From positions 1-9,752 of the forward strand of contig JAUVTO010000054.1 in assembly GCA_030601485.1 (NCBI GenBank): a stretch of 9,752 nt of DNA, written 5' to 3'. A program made the translations under genes and the position numbers. The notes beneath the pieces were generated by a model, which was not told where the DNA came from, searched no databases, and worked only from the letters and a program-made list of their open reading frames with translations. This DNA comes from Desulfobacterales bacterium. GTDB taxonomy: Bacteria > Desulfobacterota > Desulfobacteria > Desulfobacterales > UBA11574. This document shows, one piece after another, positions 5,726 to 9,752 of this stretch; position 1 is the stretch's first letter; each line of letters starts with the position of its first letter.

Positions 5726-7012
5726 TTATTCATCAAGTTTAAAAAGTTTTCGGGTTATGTCGAGGTAGCCGGATTTGTTTTGATGATGTCCATTGCTCTT
5801 TAATAACAGCGTGGGATCATGCAAAATTTTATTTATCATAGCATTCGTCATTCGGGTAACGGCCTGGCGATCCTCATCTGACAGATGTTTTAAAGCGAGC
5901 AATGTTTTTTTTATTTCCGCCTGGGCAATGGCGTCCATTTTGTTCCTTAAGGCAACAATTGTAGGCACCACATCCAGATTGTCGTACCACCGCCTGAAAC
6001 CGATCACGGCCTCGTCAACGATTCTTTCCCCTTTAATAGCCTCCTTGTTTCGGTTTTCAATACTTCCATCGATGACCCCTTTCAGGTCATCGATGTCGTA
6101 AACATATGAATTGGTCAGACGGTTTATTTCCGGATCGATATCTCGGGGTACCGCGATATCGATAAAGAAAATAGGACGATTCCGGCGACGGCGTATGACC
6201 GCCTTGACCTGTTTGCGTGTAACAACGTAATCGGTTGAACCGGTGGAACTGATAACAATGTCAACCCGCTCTAAGCTGTCTGCAATCTCTTCAAATCGGA
6301 TGGCATTGCCCTTGAACCTTTTGGCAAGTTTAACCCCGTTTTCAAAAGTTCGGTTGGCAACCAAAATATCCCCGACCTTATTTCGAATCAGATGGTCAAC
6401 TGCCAGTTCCGCCATTTCCCCGGCTCCGATAAGGAGCACTTTTTTCCCTTCAAAAGTGCCGAATATTTTGCGCCCCAGCTCAATCGCCGCATAACTGATG
6501 GATACCGCATGATCTCCGATCCCGGTTTCACTGCGAACGCGTTTTGCCACGAAAAAGGTTCGATGAAGCAATTTGTTCAGAATAACACCGGATGTTTTTT
6601 TTAAGGTCGCCAGTTTATACGCTTCTTTTATCTGGCCCAGTATCTGCGGCTCTCCGACAACCATGGAGTCAAGACTCGAAGCCACCCGGAACATATGCCG
6701 GACAGCATCATCCCCCTTATGGATATAAAGGGATTTTTCAAATTCGGAAGCAGGCAGCTTTTTAAATTCGGATAGAAACATTTTAGCAGTTCTCACCGCA
6801 TTGGACTTGTCTTCGGTGGCCATAAGAATTTCTACGCGGTTGCAGGTTGAAACAAGCACTGCTTCACTGATCACCGGTGATTCTTGAAAAGCTTTCAGCA
6901 CAGCGGATGTCTCGTCCGGCGAGAAGGCCAGGCACTCCCTCAACGCCACCGGTGCTGTTTTATGATTCAATCCCAATAAGACGATTTCTAACATATTTTT
7001 TAATAAACGCAT
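5726..7012 (-). CDS. hemA: Glutamyl-tRNA reductase
   Basis: Reduces glutamyl-tRNA to glutamate-1-semialdehyde with NADPH, the committed step of C5-pathway tetrapyrrole synthesis. At 428 residues it is full length. The N-terminal catalytic domain shows GLNHKTAPVALRE (14-26) and the nucleophilic cysteine in STCNRVEI (C57). GEPQILGQIKEAY follows. The Rossmann NADPH domain has LLIGAGEMAELAV and VANRTFENG. The C-terminal helical dimerisation domain begins near RRWYDNLDVVPTI. The start is uncertain: ATG at 7012 gives MRLLKN before ATG 6994, and MLEIVLLGLNHKTAPV from 6994 also fits the family. Neither has a clear Shine-Dalgarno. It lies 224 bases after the ccsA-type gene and just before fabD. Its product feeds the siroheme and heme pathway of the genes upstream. 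Confidence 0.97.
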   Translation of the reverse strand: MRLLKNMLEIVLLGLNHKTAPVALRECLAFSPDETSAVLKAFQESPVISEAVLVSTCNRVEILMATEDKSNAVRTAKMFLSEFKKLPASEFEKSLYIHKGDDAVRHMFRVASSLDSMVVGEPQILGQIKEAYKLATLKKTSGVILNKLLHRTFFVAKRVRSETGIGDHAVSISYAAIELGRKIFGTFEGKKVLLIGAGEMAELAVDHLIRNKVGDILVANRTFENGVKLAKRFKGNAIRFEEIADSLERVDIVISSTGSTDYVVTRKQVKAVIRRRRNRPIFFIDIAVPRDIDPEINRLTNSYVYDIDDLKGVIDGSIENRNKEAIKGERIVDEAVIGFRRWYDNLDVVPTIVALRNKMDAIAQAEIKKTLLALKHLSDEDRQAVTRMTNAMINKILHDPTLLLKSNGHHQNKSGYLDITRKLFKLDE

Positions 7013-7030
7013 TCATAAATACGATTGCGT

Positions 7031-7060
7031 ATTTTAATTGGTCTATTCATTCCATTTAAA
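7031..7060 (-). promoter_or_regulatory. Candidate sigma70 promoter for hemA-fabD
   Basis: On the - strand, TTTAAA (7060-7055), an 18-base spacer and TAAAAT (7036-7031) resemble -35 and -10 boxes (4/6 and 5/6 matches). Transcription would start near 7024, leaving about 12 or 30 bases before the two possible hemA ATGs. The octamer repeat array lies directly upstream. The area is AT-rich, so this is tentative. Confidence 0.3.
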
Positions 7061-7063
7061 AGT

Positions 7064-7190
7064 TTGAAGTGCCTAAAGTGATCTAAAGTGCCTAAAGTTC
7101 TGGTATTCTATCATTTTTAAATTGACTGCGCTGAAAGCGCATGCCTTAACTTTAGTTCACTTTAGCTCACTTCGACTTTTAGGCACTTTT
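7064..7190. repeat. CTAAAGTG octamer array with inverted arm
   Basis: The left arm has four 9-10 base units: TTGAAGTGC (7064), CTAAAGTGAT (7073), CTAAAGTGC (7083) and CTAAAGTTC (7092). The 13-mer AAGTGCCTAAAGT is exact at 7067-7079 and 7086-7098. The right arm carries the inverse: AACTTTAG (7148-7155), CACTTTAG (7158-7165), CACTT (7168-7172) and TTTTAGGCACTTTT (7177-7190). The arms can pair: 7092-7099 with 7148-7155 and 7083-7090 with 7158-7165 are perfect 8-base stems. The 48-base loop holds a further perfect hairpin (7127-7141). It occupies the ccsA-hemA gap and may be a dispersed intergenic repeat. Confidence 0.75.
7127..7141. terminator. Small GC hairpin inside the octamer array
   Basis: TGCGCT (7127-7132) and AGCGCA (7136-7141) form a perfect 6-base stem with a GAA loop. 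On the - strand it is followed by GTCAATTTAAAAATG, which is only loosely U-rich, so it might be a weak terminator of the siroheme-ccsA transcript before hemA. It may instead simply cap the larger structure formed by the flanking repeats. Confidence 0.35.
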
Positions 7191-7236
7191 GGCATCGCAA
7201 CATAAAATACGCCATCGAATTTACGAAATAGGGCAC

Positions 7237-8079
7237 TTATCCCCCCATCTGCAATTTTGTGAATTCTCCGTGATGGCCCTGCAATAGAAAGTTAACCCCA
7301 AAAAAAGTAAATAAAATGACAGCAAAACCGATGATCGCCATAATTGCCGCCTTGCGCCCCCGCCATCCCACAGTGAGGCGCTGATGGAGCAAGGCCGCAT
7401 ACAACAACCAGGTGATCCCTGACCAGACCTCTTTGGGGTCCCAACTCCAGAACCTGCCCCAGACCGATTTGGCGTAGATGAAACCGGTTATGAGTCCCAA
7501 AGTAAGCATTGTGAATCCTGCAACAATACATGCATATCCGGTTGTATCGAGAAGTTCCAGAGACGGAAGGCGTTTGAAAAAAAATCCATGAGTTTTGGAT
7601 TTTATCGTGTGTTCCTGCACAAGATACAAAAACCCCACCCCGCAGGCCAGAGCAAATGACGCCTCGCCGATAAAGATGGTAATGACATGAGCAACAAGCC
7701 ATATATTGTTTAAGATACTGTCGGCCGTATGCGGCGCACTTGGTAACCGGGAGGCGATGACCATTACCAGGGTGACCAGCGGAGCGGTAAATATACCCAG
7801 AATCTTAAGATGGAACCTGTAGTGAAAGATCAGGAAAACACCGGCAATGGTCCAGCCTGCCATGGAGAGAGTTTGGTGAAGATTATTTATGGGAAAATGT
7901 CCGGATTGAACAAACCCATAACCGATCCATGTCGTATGACATAAAAAGCCGGCTAAAATCAGATAAAAACCGGTCTGTTGAAGGTAATTTTTCTGAAGGA
8001 AAAGATAGGCAACGTATCCTGCCGTGCTTAGCATGTAGAAGAAAATGATTATAAATATCAAAATTTCCACGGATGGCAC
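7237..8079 (-). CDS. CcsA/CcsB-type cytochrome c assembly membrane protein (HemX-like position)
   Basis: An integral membrane protein of 280 residues with about eight predicted helices. It carries the tryptophan-rich WWD-type motif WGRFWSWDPKEVWS at 207-220, characteristic of CcsA, which handles and ligates heme during System II cytochrome c maturation. Candidate heme-ligand histidines flank it: H131 in LVAHV and H232 in ALLHQR. The end shows GVNFLLQGHHGEF. In related genomes a gene like this sits between siroheme and hemA genes and is called ccsA/ccsB or hemX; Bacillus HemX affects HemA levels, so either role is possible. The intact motif favours cytochrome assembly. The start is GTG at 8079, touching the upstream TAG; a second GTG at 8070 has AGGTG six bases before it and is an alternative. 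Confidence 0.85.
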   Translation of the reverse strand: MPSVEILIFIIIFFYMLSTAGYVAYLFLQKNYLQQTGFYLILAGFLCHTTWIGYGFVQSGHFPINNLHQTLSMAGWTIAGVFLIFHYRFHLKILGIFTAPLVTLVMVIASRLPSAPHTADSILNNIWLVAHVITIFIGEASFALACGVGFLYLVQEHTIKSKTHGFFFKRLPSLELLDTTGYACIVAGFTMLTLGLITGFIYAKSVWGRFWSWDPKEVWSGITWLLYAALLHQRLTVGWRGRKAAIMAIIGFAVILFTFFGVNFLLQGHHGEFTKLQMGG

Positions 8080-8772
8080 CTATGCATTTTTCAAAACCGG
8101 GTTGGATGTCGGTTGGTTTGCCATTAACTCGTCGAATATATATCCTTCACCAAGAATTTCAAAAAGCAAGGAATTAATTGCCGCAATATCGCGGTCTTTT
8201 ATCAGGTTGACCAGATCTCGTTTGATCAATTTTTCAAAAAGATGCTTATGAGCCTCGGGTTCGTGATCTTCACTTAAAAGTTTGGTGCGGATGCCGCCCA
8301 TAAGCGTCAGAAAATCAGCATATTCGATTCCGAATTCCTTTTCAAAATCTTTTCGCATCTTTTTTGCAAACGCAGGACTTTTTCCGGAGGTCGATATGGC
8401 GATGATCAAATCTCCCCGGTTTACAATGGCCGGGAGAATAAAATTACACACTTCGGGGCGATCCGCGATATTGCACAGCATACCGAGCCGTTCTGCTCCG
8501 GCATGAATCTGTCGGTTCAATTCCGGGTTGTCTGTTGCACCGATAACCAGAAACATTTCTTCAAGATCTGTGGGCTTGAAACCCCTTTTTTGTAATTTTA
8601 TCTGACCGTTATTTGAAAGCTCCTCTATCTTTTCGGTAACCGCCGGGCTGACAACAACTACCCTTGCACCACAGTCAAGCAGGGTCATTACCTTGCGGGT
8701 GCCCACGTCACCCCCGCCCACCACTAAGCATTTTCGATTTCGGATATCAAGATTGACCGGATAATATCTCAT
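8080..8772 (-). CDS. Precorrin-2 dehydrogenase / sirohydrochlorin ferrochelatase (SirC/Met8/CysG-N family)
   Basis: NAD-dependent oxidation of precorrin-2 to sirohydrochlorin, possibly also iron insertion to siroheme. The 230-residue protein is close in length to stand-alone SirC/Met8 proteins and has no fused methyltransferase. The N-terminal Rossmann fold has LVVGGGDVGTRK (16-27) for NAD. NIADRPEVCNFILPA (101-115) contains D104, equivalent to the catalytic Asp of the family, and STSGKSPAFAKKMR (127-140) is the conserved serine/glycine loop. A helical C-terminal region follows. The ATG at 8772 gives the standard MRYYPVNLDI start; only a weak GAG ribosome site is seen. It heads the run into the ccsA-type gene (0-base gap). 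In sulfate reducers siroheme serves sulfite reductase and is also the precursor of heme by the Ahb route, which would explain the linkage with hemA and ccsA. Confidence 0.93.
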   Translation of the reverse strand: MRYYPVNLDIRNRKCLVVGGGDVGTRKVMTLLDCGARVVVVSPAVTEKIEELSNNGQIKLQKRGFKPTDLEEMFLVIGATDNPELNRQIHAGAERLGMLCNIADRPEVCNFILPAIVNRGDLIIAISTSGKSPAFAKKMRKDFEKEFGIEYADFLTLMGGIRTKLLSEDHEPEAHKHLFEKLIKRDLVNLIKDRDIAAINSLLFEILGEGYIFDELMANQPTSNPVLKNA

Positions 8773-8802
8773 GGCGTCTCAAAACAAACCCGATAACATT
8801 TA

Positions 8803-8871
8803 CCACCCAGGCACAAAGACTCGAACCATTTTAATTCGTTATTCTTTCTTAGTGTCTTGGTGCCTTTGTGG
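8803..8871. repeat. Imperfect inverted repeat (GGCACAAAGAC type)
   Basis: The 20 bases at 8803-8822 and the inverse complement of 8852-8871 agree at 16 of 20 positions, around a 29-base loop. The core reads AGGCAC.AAGAC. The right arm also forms a second hairpin: TTTGTGGC (8865-8872) with GCCACAAA (8888-8895), loop 15. The two folds are mutually exclusive. A degenerate further half-site, CCACAAAAAGCACAAAA, is at 8889-8905. It resembles dispersed intergenic repeats seen in many environmental deltaproteobacterial genomes, by my recollection. Confidence 0.65.
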
Positions 8872-8993
8872 CGAGAAAAAAAGTTTTGCCACAAAAAGCA
8901 CAAAATTCAAAATTAATAAACCAAAATAACATTTTCATACCAAAATAGCCATTCTAAAAAAAATAGTAATAATTCACGGATTTTTTAAAATCA

Positions 8994-9050
8994 CAAATTC
9001 CAAGTACCAAATTACAAATAAATCCCAAATCTCAAGCATCAAATTCCAAA
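8994..9050. repeat. Two-copy tandem repeat, 32-base period
   Basis: The 25 bases at 8994-9018 (beginning CAAATTCCAAGTACC) and at 9026-9050 (beginning CAAATCTCAAGCATC) agree at 20 of 25 positions. Both are built on CCAAG/CAAAT words, with strong strand bias (almost no G on +). There is no coding potential. I recognise the style from dispersed intergenic repeats of uncultured Desulfobacterota and similar groups, but cannot verify copy number here. Confidence 0.65.
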
Positions 9051-9139
9051 CCATTGCCTTGGCCTGTCGCTGTTCCCGGATTAATAATGACACGTTGATC
9101 CGAACATGGAAGTTAAATGTTTTTGACCGTTATTTCATG

Positions 9140-9752
9140 TTACTCTTTTTTGTCCTTTGGATAAATGATGAGCCGATCTCCCGGATGGATCGGCTTGTTT
9201 AAGTCAATACGGTTCCAAATAATAAGCACAGTCAGGGGCACATCGAACTTCTCGGCAATAGAGGATAAATTGTCCCCCTCTTTAATGACATAGATTCGAT
9301 CGGTTTTGTCTGCCTGATACTCCTTAACCTGTTTTTTATAGCGCGTACTAAACCCCTTTTTCGCCCCCTTGGGTATGAGAATGGCATGAGTGCCTTCGGT
9401 AAGATAATGTCCCCGAATTTCGGGATTAAGATCCTTGATGACTTTAAAATCCGTTCCGGAAGCCTTTGCGATCAGGCTGAGGGGAATTTCCTGGAAACAA
9501 TCGATGGTGATCCGGTCGAATTCAAGGGCCGGATAATAGTCATCATGGGTGAGATTAAATCCGAATTTAACCGGATCCAAAAGAATCAGCTTTGCCGAAA
9601 GAATGCGGAATATGAATCGCTGAGTTTCCAGGGGCAGGTAGAGCCGGTAATAATCGCGGGTGTGCTGCACCATAATTTCGGCCCGCAGCCCTTCTTCGCC
9701 CATATTATACGCAGCCGCGGCAAGCGTCCAGGATCCCATGGATTGGTAAAGC
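9140..9752 (-). CDS. MltD-like membrane-bound lytic murein transglycosylase with LysM, 5'-truncated by window
   Basis: The C-terminal 204 residues of a peptidoglycan lytic transglycosylase; the frame stays open to the window edge, so the true start lies outside. The segment LYQSMGSWTLAAAAYNMGEE is the end of the SLT catalytic domain (the AAYN.GE motif), followed by YYRLYLPLETQRFIFRILSAKLIL, typical of MltD. After it come a degenerate LysM-like unit (IPLSLIAKASGTDF to LIPKG) and a clear terminal LysM (YVIKEGDNLSSIAEKFDVP to PGDRLIIYP), which binds glycan. The catalytic glutamate and any lipoprotein signal are upstream of the window. The internal ATG at 9739 is within the conserved domain and not a start. 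The gene ends 367 bases before the siroheme gene, so it is probably a separate transcription unit. Confidence 0.9.
   Translation of the reverse strand, partial: LYQSMGSWTLAAAAYNMGEEGLRAEIMVQHTRDYYRLYLPLETQRFIFRILSAKLILLDPVKFGFNLTHDDYYPALEFDRITIDCFQEIPLSLIAKASGTDFKVIKDLNPEIRGHYLTEGTHAILIPKGAKKGFSTRYKKQVKEYQADKTDRIYVIKEGDNLSSIAEKFDVPLTVLIIWNRIDLNKPIHPGDRLIIYPKDKKE

Larger units (their letters stand above)
8773..9139. other. Repeat-rich intergenic region
   Basis: 367 bases without a credible gene, between the MltD-like gene and the siroheme gene (both - strand). It is AT-rich and holds an inverted repeat (8803-8871), a half-site of it (8889-8905), a short direct repeat CCAAAATA at 8921-8928 and 8940-8947, a 32-base-period tandem repeat (8994-9050) and a 5S-like 17-mer (9100-9116). 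It must also contain the siroheme gene's promoter if that gene has its own, but I see no convincing -35/-10 pair. Confidence 0.7.

Noticed and set aside
4774..5736. Longer fabD starting at 5736 (TTG) or 5733 (ATG)
   Set aside because: These starts overlap the hemA end, have no Shine-Dalgarno, and add a basic stretch absent in typical FabD. TTG at 5712 has GGAGG at ideal spacing.
7064..7190. CRISPR array
   Set aside because: Units are only 9-10 bases, without unique spacers of about 30 bases, the array changes orientation, and no cas gene is nearby.
7292..7702. Second - strand frame inside the ccsA-type gene
   Set aside because: Rich in Cys/His/Gly in an unstructured way, wholly overlapped by the frame that carries the WWD motif and membrane helices; a shadow frame.

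Overview
The window looks like a piece of chromosome from a Gram-negative, anaerobic deltaproteobacterium, most likely a Desulfobacterota sulfate reducer. This is inferred from gene content and order (a siroheme dehydrogenase gene, a CcsA-type cytochrome c assembly gene and hemA in a row; a rnc-linked Elp3-like radical SAM gene; a short-form DksA), from the moderate, rather AT-rich base composition, and from the style of the intergenic repeats. No rRNA or other single marker fixes the genus. All complete genes belong to recognisable housekeeping families. I find no phage, transposase, CRISPR array, toxin-antitoxin pair or defence system.

Left end (1-1226, + strand): the tail of an unidentified upstream frame, then rpmF (ribosomal protein L32) and plsX (acyl-phosphate synthesis for phospholipids), tightly packed as one transcription unit. 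plsX is not followed by fabH. It runs into a 210-base convergent intergenic region that holds two palindromic hairpins.

Middle (1437-4515, - strand, transcribed right to left): dksA, a PHP-domain phosphoesterase of the YciV/RNase AM type, rnc (RNase III) and an Elp3-like radical SAM protein. The first three are separated by 8 and 0 bases. The set reads as a stable-RNA module: DksA tunes rRNA transcription, RNase III cuts the precursor, the PHP enzyme may trim 5' ends or clear small nucleotides, and the radical SAM enzyme may modify RNA. The last two roles are inferred. An AT-rich leader with an inverted repeat lies upstream of dksA.

Right-centre (4774-8772, - strand): a siroheme dehydrogenase/ferrochelatase gene, ccsA-type cytochrome c assembly gene, hemA (glutamyl-tRNA reductase) and fabD (malonyl-CoA:ACP transacylase). 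The first three link tetrapyrrole supply to cytochrome c maturation. fabD is coupled to hemA by a 13-base gap carrying a strong Shine-Dalgarno and a TTG start. Between ccsA and hemA lies an unusual array of CTAAAGTG-type octamers in both orientations, just upstream of a candidate hemA promoter.

Right end (8773-9752): a 367-base repeat-rich intergenic region with one imperfect inverted repeat, an additional half-site, a 32-base-period tandem repeat and a 17-base stretch resembling 5S rRNA. It is followed by the 3' part of an MltD-like lytic transglycosylase gene with LysM repeats, which runs off the window.
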